Below are positions 13,438 through 24,528 of a stretch of 64,000 nucleotides of DNA, in pieces. Position numbers and translations under genes: made by a program. The DNA is from Lingula anatina (Eukaryota > Brachiopoda > Lingulata > Lingulida > Lingulidae), in NCBI RefSeq assembly GCF_001039355.2, contig NW_019773544.1:1-64000 (forward strand). Reading direction: 5' to 3'. Each line of letters begins with the position of its first letter. Within the stretch, counting starts at the first letter, position 1. The notes beneath the pieces were generated by a model. It ran no database searches and was not told the DNA's origin. It saw only the letters and a list, made by a program, of their open reading frames with translations.

Positions 13438-13983
13438 TTACGCTCTGAATGGCCCCCAGAACAACTTGGCCGGTGTATCGGCAGTGACTTTGAAATAATC
13501 ACGACCGGCGTTTTTAAACTCCTCCTTGCTGATCAGGCCGTCGTGGTTGGTGTCAAGGGCTTCAAAAGACGGAGTGACGGAATAGGGGTGAACACCGTAG
13601 CATTTCAGGAACGTGGTGTACTCCTCCAGAGTGATGCAGCCATCGTCATTGGCGTCCACATCGTCAAAGCAAATCTCCAGCCACTTTTCAAGGGACTCGT
13701 GGAAGCTGGACTGCGTATCAAAGGTTCGGGAGTGCTCCTTGACCATTTGGTCGATGGTGACGGACTTTCTTTTCTCTTCTCCTGCCCAAAACACGTCCCA
13801 CGCGCTGCTCACGAGGCCGTACAGGGACTCGGCCTTCTCGGGGGTCATGTTTTTGTTCGCCCTCCCCACCGGCCAGTCCACGTAATCCTCGCGCTGCACT
13901 AAGCCGTCAAGGTCACGATCGAAGATGACGTAGAACGACCGCATCTTCCGGACCCAGAACTCGGGAAATGGAACGCCAGACAT
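13438..13983 (-). CDS. EF-hand sarcoplasmic calcium-binding-type protein, paralog 1
   Basis: A single coding exon of 181 residues on the minus strand. Residues 22-33 (DRDLDGLVQRED), 110-121 (DANDDGCITLEE) and 144-155 (DTNHDGLISKEE) are EF-hand loops. The first has Asp at position 12 instead of Glu. The region where a second hand would sit (about 60-90) is degenerate. Length, four-hand layout and the C-terminal AKLFWGPF motif resemble invertebrate sarcoplasmic calcium-binding proteins and calexcitin-like cytosolic calcium buffers. An acceptor (tttcag) directly abuts the ATG, so a 5'UTR intron is expected. The chosen ATG is the first codon after that acceptor; an in-frame upstream extension (to 14040) would read through the intron. 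GC is higher than the surroundings, as expected for coding sequence. Confidence 0.82.
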   Translation of the reverse strand: MSGVPFPEFWVRKMRSFYVIFDRDLDGLVQREDYVDWPVGRANKNMTPEKAESLYGLVSSAWDVFWAGEEKRKSVTIDQMVKEHSRTFDTQSSFHESLEKWLEICFDDVDANDDGCITLEEYTTFLKCYGVHPYSVTPSFEALDTNHDGLISKEEFKNAGRDYFKVTADTPAKLFWGPFRA

Positions 13984-16900
13984 CTGAAATATCACATAGC
14001 AAATTAAAACGTGGTTCAATGTCCACCTTTTATACATCACGCTACTTCTCTAAAAAGACCATAACGTGGAGTAGGCCTATTTCAGCGATAGACACACCTT
14101 TTGGTGGGAAGGGAAGGGAAATTTAAACAAAATAGTTACGCCTTAACTAAGACTATATATGGTTAGGTATTCAAGATTTAAAAAAAAAAAGCGTCGACGT
14201 TCAATGCTTATAATTAAAATAACAACATTTGTTGACGCGAAAAAAGTAAAGTAGGCCTACTCATAATCAGAAAATCACTTGGTAGAAATTGCACCTACAC
14301 CTCCATGTTTACATCACGTTATTACAGGTAAAAATATATATACCGGAATGCCAGGGCTGGGTTATTTCTAATATAAATTCTTATTACTTTCGGGTGCTGT
14401 TATTTGGTTAATTTAACCATTTACAGTTGCTCTACCCATTTACATATACATGTAGCTATTTCTGTTGACAGCACTGTACATACCCTGCAAAACCCAACTA
14501 CACACACTGGACAATAGAAGTGTCACCCCTACTGAACCAATACTTTGGGGGAGATAAATGACTGTGGAATGATATGCTCCTGGTATCATTTTATTATCAT
14601 CAAATTTCACAAAAGAAACGGTTTTGACTGAACAATTCAACTGTATCGATATTCTGACATTGCTTATATTCCGCCTCTTCAGGTTAATAACTTTGATTAC
14701 TCTGCTTCAGGGGGTGACACTTCTTTTGTCCAGTGTGCGTAACTGTGCTACACCGCTATACCAGAAGGACACTGATAATTAGTGTGCCACTGGCTGACGA
14801 GACCTACATGTACCCTGCATCATATTAAGGCGACAAGCCTGGGAGACCGTTGGGAGCGACGATTTAATTTCATTAACGCCACAATGAACGCCACAATTAG
14901 TCTCACTGAGCATGTGCAAAGATCGTCACTGTGGCAGAAAAAGCAAACTCAAAATAGTAATGAATGAATGCAAATTTGAGGCTTATCTATCCCCATCCAA
15001 TCACTCAAAAGAGGTATTCAGCTTTTCGTGCAAAGATCAAACACGGTATAGCCATTATCGACATATTTTGCAAAATAAAAGTGAGTATTGTGTTTCACTG
15101 CCATTGAAAGACGTAATATGTTTCATTTAAAGCGTTAAATCTTCATGTAGAAAAAAGTTCAGTCGCGGCGACGTATTTGACAAATTAATTTTTTTCATCA
15201 TAATTTTTGTTCTCAATAAAAGCAAACAAACTATTCAACTATGAGAACTTTTCAAGTATCAAACCTAAAAAGGAGATATACATAAGCTACTTACATTTTC
15301 TAGTGCGCTTTAACAGTGTGCTAGGGCGAGGCAGATATAACTACTGTCTGTCTGTCTAAAGATGCCTTATTTAACTACGTAAGAAAAGGAGACCCGGGCA
15401 GACCTTCATACTAGTAACATCTGAACCTTTTCTTAACTGGAGCAGTGTCGTAGGTCACTTCTTACAAACTGACTACAGTTAAAGTGACAAACTCAGCGGA
15501 TTGTAGAGCAAAACCAGGTGTATTAACACACACACACACGGTGCTGAAAACTTTCAGAAAACGTCAGCGTCTCATGACATTCACCCTCTAAATGCAATAA
15601 GTGAATATCATTTGTGAACTCCATTACAATGCCCATTATTTACTCAATTGATTGTTATTCAGAGCTCAAATTAAGAAGGCCTATCCCTGTAGTATTGCGC
15701 GAATCGCGTGAGCACATCAGAGGCGGTACCACCCCTGGATAGCCTCAATCTAAATAAAGGCAGTAGAATGCGACGTATTTCAGTCTTACACGCTATGCAT
15801 CACAACAACCATTTGCTCCATGAAAAAAAAACTACACGAGTTATGGCTCGCTGCAGATCTATATATTTACCCGTATTGCAGAAGCAAGCATGGGATAACA
15901 AGCAGTATCTTTGCGTAAATAATTACGAACAATCTTTCTGGGTTTTCATCAATATAATTATCATATTCACCATCATCAATGATATTGCTGTTGATGTTAT
16001 CATCACCAAGCCATGAGATTCATCACATTCAAACCTGGTCGAATTATGCAAGCACAAAACAGAGGCAAAAAGTCTCAAGATGGCATACAAGATATTGAAA
16101 ACAATGGGGTCGTAGAGGGAGTATTCTATTCCCATCATTCAAGACACAATTACACGTACTATACACGGTAGTTGGCAGTTTTTGTTTGATGCACAATGAG
16201 CGCTTTTTAGTTTACTTTCTTAGGTCCTATAACATAGAGTGTTATAAACGTTCTGAGATGGACAAACCTTATGATACAAGCTGATACTATCCCATGCACA
16301 GATGGGCAGAGATGGGCAGAGATGGGCAGTGATACGGTGATGTTATTTTCGGCATGTAAAAAAGATTAGGGTGTCCACTACGATGTACCAGGGCATTGGA
16401 CTCCCAGGTAGATGAACGTGCAGTAGATGAACAAGCAGACGAGGGCACGGACAGGTTTGATAAATGGAACGTTCGTAATACTGGTGACCTCAGGTGATTT
16501 GGTCATTTTCATGAGAAAACACCATGTGCAATGTAGACAACCTTGAAAACCCAGGCACACATATTTTCCTCTTCACGAGGAGTGTCATTGACTGATATGA
16601 GTGTCACCTAACTAATAAGGTCAGTTCTCTTTAATTGGCCAGGGTAAAATATAATATAATTTTATTTTGCCATTTACGAAGGCCAGATATAAATATTGAT
16701 TAGTTTAGAAAAATATCATCATAGAAAAGGTTAAGCAAAAAAGTTTGCATCACCTCACGCAAGAATATAACTCGTAACAGGGATTTGTTCAACACATTTA
16801 AATATCTCTTCTGGGCAGTTGAAGGCACGTCTTTCAGTGACATATGAAAATACTGATTAAGTAACACTAGCTGTTTCCTATATTACTTAAACAAATTTTA

Positions 16901-17131
16901 AAAATTACTTCTAAAAGACAGTAGATGGTTTGGTTAATTTTTTTTAATTACGAACGCAAATGCGTTTTTCTTTACTTACGTAGGCTACCTAGCCCTGTAT
17001 GTCAACTTGCTTAATTTTAATTTATTTCTTTACTCTAAGGACAAATTAAAAGTAAATATAATATTAACGCATTAATTTTTTTGCAATCGAATGACATGCA
17101 CAGTTTTCAAACTTCAAGCACAGTCATGTTT
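13984..17131. other. Spacer between the two EF-hand paralogs; no gene recognised
   Basis: It probably holds the 5'UTR exon and promoter of paralog 1. A plausible minus-strand donor (AAAATGTAAGT) lies near 15290-15300. A 10-11 bp tandem (gatgggcaga, three copies) is at about 16302-16330. No coding domain seen. Confidence 0.4.
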
Positions 17132-17674
17132 TTACGCCAAAAATGGCCCCCAGAAAAGTTTGGCTGGCGTGTCCGCTGTGACACAAAAATACTCCGTACC
17201 GGTGTTGATAAACTCTTCCAGGCTGATCAGGCCATCGTGATTGGTATCTAAGACCTCGAACGAAGGGGTGACGGAAAAGGGGTGGACGTTAAAGCACTCC
17301 AGGAACGCTGTATATTCGCTCAGAGTGACGTAGCCGTCGTCATTTGCGTCGACGCCTTGGAAGTAGACCGTCAGCCACTCTCTGCACGTCTCGGCGAAAT
17401 GGCTATCGGAGAAAACCCGGGGACTGACAAAAGTGATCAGCTCATCTATGGTCAAGGCAGTCTTGCCTTCTGGCCCACCCCAAAATTCATCCCATGCCTT
17501 CGCTATAAGAGTCTCAAAATGTTTTACTTTCTCTTCGCTAAGATACTTCTTTGCTCTCTCTATGACCTTGTCTACGTAATCTTCCCTGTGCACTACGCCG
17601 TCTAAGTCACGGTCGAACAAGACAAAGAAGGATCTGATCTTTCGGACCCAAAAGTTCGGAAAAGGAACAGACAT
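17132..17674 (-). CDS. EF-hand sarcoplasmic calcium-binding-type protein, paralog 2
   Basis: A single coding exon of 180 residues, aligned almost end to end with paralog 1. Both share FWVRK, FDRDLDG, VDANDDG, SVTPSFE, LDTNHDGLIS and TPAKLFWGPF; the segment after EF1 and the second-hand region diverge most. EF loops DRDLDGVVHRED, DANDDGYVTLSE and DTNHDGLISLEE are intact. The acceptor again sits immediately before the ATG, so the duplication kept the 5'UTR intron. The two genes are same-strand tandem paralogs about 3.1 kb apart. The role is presumably cytosolic calcium buffering; tissue and ligand order cannot be read from sequence. Confidence 0.82.
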   Translation of the reverse strand: MSVPFPNFWVRKIRSFFVLFDRDLDGVVHREDYVDKVIERAKKYLSEEKVKHFETLIAKAWDEFWGGPEGKTALTIDELITFVSPRVFSDSHFAETCREWLTVYFQGVDANDDGYVTLSEYTAFLECFNVHPFSVTPSFEVLDTNHDGLISLEEFINTGTEYFCVTADTPAKLFWGPFLA

Positions 17675-19020
17675 CTGAAAAAATTTAGCACAAAGAGAAC
17701 TGATATATACGCATTTGTATTTATTTCATTGTTATTATTTTCATCATTATGTCTCTATCTCTCCCTCTCTGTCTGTGCGTGCGCGCGTGTGCGAGAGAGA
17801 GGGAGAGAGAGTTTTTTTACAATCTGAGAGCCATAAAAGTCAGTAGTCGAAAAACAGAGGACAAAATATCAGAATTTCTTGAATTCAATGCGAGTGAGAA
17901 GATAAACACAAGACCTAAAGACAGTAAGGGTACCCACCTTGTTGCTCTGTAACGTAACAACTCTCCAGGGAAGACAAATGGACCGACGATGTTCGAACTC
18001 GGACTTAAGTACAGGCCATCTAGTACACACAGCGCCCTCTCATGTGATCAAACTTGGGTCGACCAAGATTATAGACCCTAAAATTTTTTTCATTTTAATT
18101 ATAAACGGCACATCAGCCTACTAGTACGCGAGAATCGTTTATAAAACGCGCGTATTTTCGTTCCATCATAGATGTATGTATCAAAACCGAAGATAATTTA
18201 GGAATTTTGTGAAAATCATGAAAACATGGAATCGGCGTCGTGTAACTCTTGCTCAGATTCCTTAATCTGCAATTAATAACGACAACTGATTGAGAAATAA
18301 ATTCAAAATACTGTTCAATTTTAATTAAAATACAGTAACGAAAAAGATTTCAAAGCAATGCAATATTCTGTGCATAGAACTTCACCGTAAGACCGCCCAA
18401 TGTCGTTCTTTTTTCGTGTGTGTAAACACAAAGCAACGTTTAAAGTGACGTAACCCCCCCCCCCCTTCGGTTCAGCCAAGTCCTGATAACCTCTGCAGTG
18501 ATAAAAAGATCGTAAACAACCTAGTTTTCTAAAAGTCGTGATCACCTTGTGCACCATGGTCATGAGAAATGAGCATATGCCAAAATATCTCTAGATTTTT
18601 CGACATATTGATTCGTGGGTCAAGGGCAATATTGAAGTTAATTGCCCTTTTCGTTGGAGGTCAATCTTTTTTTAATGATCAGATAATGACAATTTACATA
18701 TCCTAAATCCCGTGTAATATTAAAATCAATCAACGAAACAAAATGACAAACGCAATATATAGGTTGAATGATACTTGGCCAGTAAAGTCCGCTTTTATTC
18801 ATGCCAAACTCAATTGATAGCGACACATCATATCGCAGTGCACGCACCGCATGATTAAAACTTTTCCCGAATAAAGGAATCATTGTTGTTATGATCGTTG
18901 GCTGTACATTGTGATGATATGAAATATACATGTATATGAATTCCTAGATACAATCCCCGAAGAGAAGTTAAATTAGCAACACATATTCTACTCAAAGAAA
19001 TCAATTTAAATGACAAATGC
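17675..19020. other. Upstream flank of EF-hand paralog 2; no gene recognised
   Basis: It contains a CT/GA-rich low-complexity patch (about 17748-17812) and a C run near 18450. Short open frames show no domain. Confidence 0.4.
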
Positions 19021-19028
19021 AAACCTAT

Positions 19029-19166
19029 GGAATCCCAGGAGGGCCAAGCGAAAAAAAATTGAAAAAAAAAAATTTTTTTTGAAAAAAAAAAAAAATTTGA
19101 AAAAAAAAAATTTGAAAAAAAAAAAATTTGAAAAAAAATTTTTATGAAAAAAAAAAAAAATTGCGA
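19029..19166 (+). repeat. 'GGAATCCCAGGAGGGCCAAG' tag plus A-rich tail, copy 1
   Basis: The 20-mer GGAATCCCAGGAGGGCCAAG is followed by a long A-rich, T-interrupted tract ending at a single N (19167). The same tag and A-rich tract occur in reverse at 27309-27385 and 42785-42886. This looks like the 3' end of a retroposed repeat. Confidence 0.55.
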
Positions 19167-19242
19167 NAAGCAGTTAATTAAAAAATGAAAGTAAAAATCT
19201 ATATTTGTTTCACTTCTATTAAATTATATTATTCTGTTACTA

Positions 19243-21688
19243 GGTCAAAACACGGTAACGGTGCCATGGGTATCAAATTTTTTTTTGTTTCATTGAAATT
19301 TAAAATTTTTACATTTTTGTAGAAAACAAATCAAATTTTCAGACAATATAAGTTTCATTGATATACTCCCAGTACTTTTTCTGTGAGCCACTGGGAAACA
19401 TAAAGGAAAAAAAAAATTGTCTCTGACGGGACACATGGTCATATTGGCCTGAGTCAGATATTAGGTTGTTTTTTCAAGTTTTTATCACCCAAATATGTTA
19501 AACTAATCAGAAGTAATAGTTTAACATAGAAAACTGCCATCTATCACTTATTTTGAGTAAAAAAGTATTTAGCACTAGGTGTGGTGTGTCCCGTCAGAGA
19601 CATTTGACTTCGAAAAGTTTTCATATTTTCCACATCTGGAAGGTTGTATAAATGAAACTTAAAATCCTCTTTTAAATAATGATAAGTAATGATTATAGCT
19701 AAAAATTACAAAATTAAAACAATTAACAGTGAATTTATTGCCACATTTTATCATTGTCTCTGACGGGACATTTCCTGTCTCTGATGGGACATTTTCTGAC
19801 AGATGTGAAACACAAGGTTTTACATCTTCAATTGAATAATTTTCAAGTGTTCTGGTGTGTTACATTTCTTATTTTTCTTTTGCAACTGATCATTACTGGG
19901 TAATTCATTAACCATTACTGATTATTAGCTAGGTTGACTGTCAGTGATTAGGTGTTGACATGTGCTATCAGAGATCATGTCAGAGCACTAGAACTGTGGG
20001 CAGTTCATTCTGTTCACTGCATGTGCATGATTTAGAACAGAGTCTGAAGGAGATCTCCAGCTCCAACCATATGTTGTGGTATCTGATGATCTGCACCATA
20101 ACAAACAGTCCGTCTTCACTTGTAATAAGGCCATTCTCGAAGACCTTCAACACCAGCAATCATTCAGCAAAGTCCATTACTGGTCAGACGGAGCCAGAAC
20201 CCCCAGTAAATTCAAAAGTTGGTTTTTACTGTCTAAACATGGTACTATCATGAAAGAGATTTTGGTATGGAAGCGCAGTGGTACTTTTTATACCACTGCC
20301 CATGGCAAAGGACCAGTGGATGGGATCGTAGGGGAAATGAAACATCAGGTTTGGAGAGCAGTGCTCCAGAGAAAAATGGTTGTAGATTCTATTTGGCTGG
20401 CAAAGAATTATGCCCCAATGTCAATGTAATGTAATGTACCTGTCTGCAGCAGATATTGCAGCAGCTACCGCGCCCATCAGCAGTCGCTGGGAAAACTGTC
20501 CATCTGTTCCAGGAATTCAACACTTCCAACGGCTTCAGCCCCAGCCCGGTGGACATGTTCTTGTGTCAACCAATTCTCAGTACCAGCAACCCTCTTAATA
20601 TGGTAAACTTATTCATATGACTGTGGACTTTAATTTGCCTGCACATTCACACTATGACAATGTCGGTCAAGGCACAGCTCAGTCTCACCAGGGAGATTTT
20701 GTCATTGCGGAGTTTGCTGCCAGGAAAGGAGTAAAACCGTTCTTATGTCAGGTCACCCATGACACTGAAGACGGCAAAGTGGAAGTCAGTTTCTTACGTA
20801 CTGAAGGTTCTGGCAAAATAATCTTTGTGTACCCTGCCATAGAAGACAAAGCATGGATTCCCATAAAAGATGCCAAGGAAGTCCTTCCAATGCCTAGCAT
20901 AGACACTCGTGGACTTTACTTGTTTCCATCACCTGTTAATGTGACTGGTTGAAAAAAAATCTCTAAAGTGCAGAAAAGATGTGTTCTAAGACTAATTGAA
21001 AAACAGGAATTATTATGTGAACTATCATGGACAGTGTTGATTGATGTTGAGAAATAGCAGTAATGGACAGTGGATTACTTGTACATGAAAATTATACTGT
21101 GCCTTATCACTGTGTCATGATAATTAATTAATATTATAAACATATTGCATCTGGTGATTTTTCTAATGTACAGAAATGCTATTTTGCAATAACCATCAAG
21201 TAAGATTCATTAGATACAAAAATGTGGCTTTTTAAACCTCTTTTCTAAGATTTTTCAACAGTGCCCAAAAGTGTCCCGTCAGAGACGTCCCGTCAGAGAC
21301 AGTGACTTTTTACACTTAACAGCCCATGCTGCCAAGGAAAGTAAACAAAACTGGCCTGTTTGTGCATTAATTGCTTCCCAAGACTTGTGCCTTGCAATAT
21401 GAATTACAAAAGTCTTGATTAAATCAAATTTCAAAGAGAATTTTGCATTGGAGTTTTGGTAAAAAAATACAGGGGTCAAAAATGTCCCGTCAGAGACAGA
21501 CCTTTAAATGATTGTCATTCCCACATTTATTTCAATACAAATTAGCTGCTTGTTTCACATAATCCTTTATGGTCCAGCTAAATAAAAATGTATTTAAAAG
21601 TAACCATGTGGATCATTTACCAACTGTAATTTTTAAAATTGTCTCTAAAATGTCCCGTCAGAGACATTTCAAATACCGTGTTTTGACC
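19243..21688 (+). mobile_element. Degraded DNA transposon with subterminal 16-mer arrays
   Basis: The ends are a perfect 15-bp inverted repeat, GGTCAAAACACGGTA (19243-19257) and its complement (21674-21688). The motif TGTCTCTGACGGGACA or its complement occurs at 19418, 19587, 19755, 19776 (one change), 21272 (last base changed), 21286 (overlapping, first base changed), 21483 and 21651. Only the copy at 19587 departs from the pattern of forward copies on the left and reverse copies on the right. Such sites are typical transposase-binding repeats. The interior holds broken open frames (19960-20950), described separately. No clear target duplication was found. Confidence 0.7.
19960..20952 (+). 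pseudogene. Transposase-like coding remnant inside the 2.4-kb transposon
   Basis: Open segments 20076-20429, 20410-20598 and 20617-20952 lie in different frames. The first contains WSDGA followed by F, then HGKGPVDGIVGEMK. This resembles the conserved SDG...QFKN and HGKG..DG.GG..K blocks found in a group of uncharacterised transposon-encoded proteins of invertebrates. I judge it a DDE-type transposase or accessory protein by motif and context only. Frame breaks between the segments suggest the copy is dead, unless short introns join them. The last segment (111 residues, beginning MTVDFNLPAH) has no recognised domain. Confidence 0.5.
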
Positions 21689-22122
21689 CTACTCTATCCT
21701 AAGAATTGATGTGCAAGAGATATTGCATGAAGTTGATCATGAAGGTCGGAAACTAAGATTACGAAGGGCTTTAAATCGACGAGTTTTTAAATCACAGATA
21801 AATATTATTTTTATGTATAGACACAGAGACCTATCTGTCTTGATCATTTAAGCCATGCACTTTCAGCGATAACACAATATGTGGAAAACTATTTAGTCTT
21901 AAACCCTTTTCTGGTCACAAAAATTGCCAAGTCATCATACTGTCAGTTTCAACTAACTTAAGATTATAGAAAGATAATTGTATGATGGAGCCACTTATCA
22001 GTAAAAGTTGTTTGATTCGTTCATTTGAGGAATGTATCAGTCAGATTATTCACATGTATATACTTTCAAAATGACATTTAATTTTAGGTTTTCATGTGAT
22101 AATATCAACTATTTCTTTTCAG

Positions 22123-23415
22123 GGACCAAATTGGATTTGGTCTGTGGATGGTAATGACAAGTTTCAGTTCTGCCATATTTACATACATGGATGCATTGAT
22201 ACATTTTCACGCAAGATTTTGTGTATGTATATAATGTACTGTTTTAAGTAAAAAACCAATTTGAAAAACTCTATCCCTTATCTAACCACACACTCTGGGT
22301 TTAAAAGAGTTTACTAGTATTTTCCATTTCTGATTTTGCCATTGTAACATACTAGTTTGGGGTATATTTCAACACTGTGGTCTTCTTAAACATCTGTGCT
22401 AATAGTTACCGTTTTTTAATAGTCTGCCCTAATAGAACTAGAAGTGACCCAGGGACAGAGAATGTAGACTTAATTGAATGCCAAATGTTCCTAAGAAGAA
22501 ATAGCAGTGATCAGCGTGCTTTCTCCGATAGTCACATCATGGGGCCTTCACCACTGAACCAGGTATGTAATTTATTATTATATTTACCCATTTGTCACAA
22601 GGATGTCTATTAAAGCCTGTAGTTGGATCACGCACTATTCTGATGTCATGCATTTATTTCAGAAAATAGAGTGTTTCTGGTCAACTTTCCTAAAGAGAGT
22701 TTTAATCCGTTGGCATATCATAGAATGACTGATAAATTCACAAGTATTATACTTTTCAGGGTTTGCACAGAGATGGTTGGTATGACAGACACAGTTGCAT
22801 TGACAAGTGGTGCATGGTATTTGTTTACTTGCCTCTGATACAACATGATATAGATGCATTTCAACTGTGGTGGAACAACCACAAAATAAGACACCAAAGG
22901 CAGGTGTGGTTACCCACTGGTGCTGCTCCAAATGACATTTATGCATTTCCACATTTATATGGTAAATTTGGCAATTTCAGTTACATGTTTAGCATATAAA
23001 AGATTGAAATATTTAAAACTTAAGACATTTTTGTATTAAAAATCTTTTACTTTAAATATGAACACGTAGTCAATTTTACACATCACCATGTTCTTGTGGC
23101 ATGGGCTATGTCACTAAATGGAACAACTGGCTTAAGGTATATCAACCTACATATTTTATGCAATATATATTTGCAGGCGGTCACCAGTGTGGATTCACTG
23201 TCAGTGATAGAGATTTGGCAGAAGTTGCACGAGAAAAAACACTGAACTATGAACAATCTGCTCGTGTGCCACAGGACTTCTATAATGAAGCAACTAACTT
23301 CACTGCCACTAACCACTTGACAATAGAAATATCCACTGAAGAGGAGAGTTATATTCAACTAAGGAGACACTTCATCCTAGAAAGATCTGCATTACAGTCA
23401 TCTACATATGTGTAA
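22123..23415 (+). pseudogene. Integrase-core (DDE) domain protein, multi-exon fragment
   Basis: Exons with good splice sites: 22123-22222, 22423-22562, 22663-about 22698, 22760-22961 and 23177-23415 (TAA). They carry, in order, WSVDGNDK (first Asp), RSDPGTENVD (second Asp), QKIECFW (catalytic Glu) and WYDRHSCIDKW...VYLPLI...AFQLWWNNH. That order matches the integrase-core proteins common as multi-exon genes in fish and invertebrate genomes. Phases are compatible, but the spacing between the first and second Asp is shorter than usual, the third exon meets a TGA unless an unusual GTTTTA donor is used, and no 5' end was found. It could be a decayed or partly assembled gene. A second copy of the last two exons follows at 24529-25170. 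Confidence 0.6.
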
Positions 23416-24527
23416 AATGTAATATTAATGTTTCTGCACCAACCTGCAAATTCCAAATTGCTGTACAGGAAAAAAGAGAATAAAGAATCACAAAAGAGGT
23501 TATTTTCCTTTTTTTGATACATTTTAATGTAAAATACAATGCGCAACAGGCTACACAACCCATTTTTATGAAACCACAAGTTCTGTAAGACAAAAAGGTA
23601 AATTGGTTTTCCCTTGATGGTGTTATCTCTTTATGTGCATGGAGATGCTGGTGTCACACCTGTCAGTACATAAAAATTCAACCACTTTTCAATAAACTTG
23701 ACAATACCATATAATTCAAAGTCTCTATCCCAGCATAGCTGTCAAAACTACAAAAAAAGAATTAAAAAAATGCACAAAGTAGGTAACTGTCAATACTGAT
23801 GCAAAATACAGTATGCTTAACAGGAAGTCGAACAGCATTGCAGGTATATGTCTGTTAGGAATATGTTACTAGCAGACCCATGTCAGTTCAAATTCACAGT
23901 TAAAATATGCAAGCAAGAGAAATATGAACATTCAAATAAAAATGCATAAATTTCAGAAAAAAAAAAAATCAAGCTGGGTTCCCAATTTGATCTGTGCTTA
24001 AGAATTATTATTGGATTTTCAAACTAATATGTCACTGTTTTTTCTTTATAATGTTACTATTGGCAGTACACAATTTGTTTTGCCAAATCTGATACAATTT
24101 TACGTAATGATACAACCTTGAACTGTCTATCATAATAGTATAATGTATAAAAGGTCACTGCCATTTGACTTCATGCCTTTGGGGGTTAAATCCCTCAATA
24201 AAAATGCTAATATTTAAAAAATATTGAACGCACATAAAAGGCAGTCAAACTGGTGCAAGTCTAGGTACAATTCAGACCAAGAACCCTTTCAGTAGGTTTG
24301 AGAGCCACGAGTAGCATGACGTTAATGGCCATTAAGGTGAGAGTGACCAAAATTTATTTTCCCTCACCTTTGATGCTATATTACATAATGCTTAAGAGCA
24401 TAATCACCACCAATTCTTAATTATGCAATGCAGTTAAAATGGTATTTATAAAAAAATTAATTAGCAAAGGTATTTAGGCCCATGATATTTGAAAATTCCA
24501 CTATGTACACAAGTGAGAACTATAACT
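22773..24527 (+). repeat. Direct duplication, copy A
   Basis: The sequence from 'atggttggtatgac' to 'gagaactataact' repeats almost base for base as copy B, directly after one N. It includes the last two integrase-core exons and 3' flank. Differences are scattered SNPs and indels, at an allelic-looking level. Confidence 0.9.
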
Positions 24528-24528
24528 N

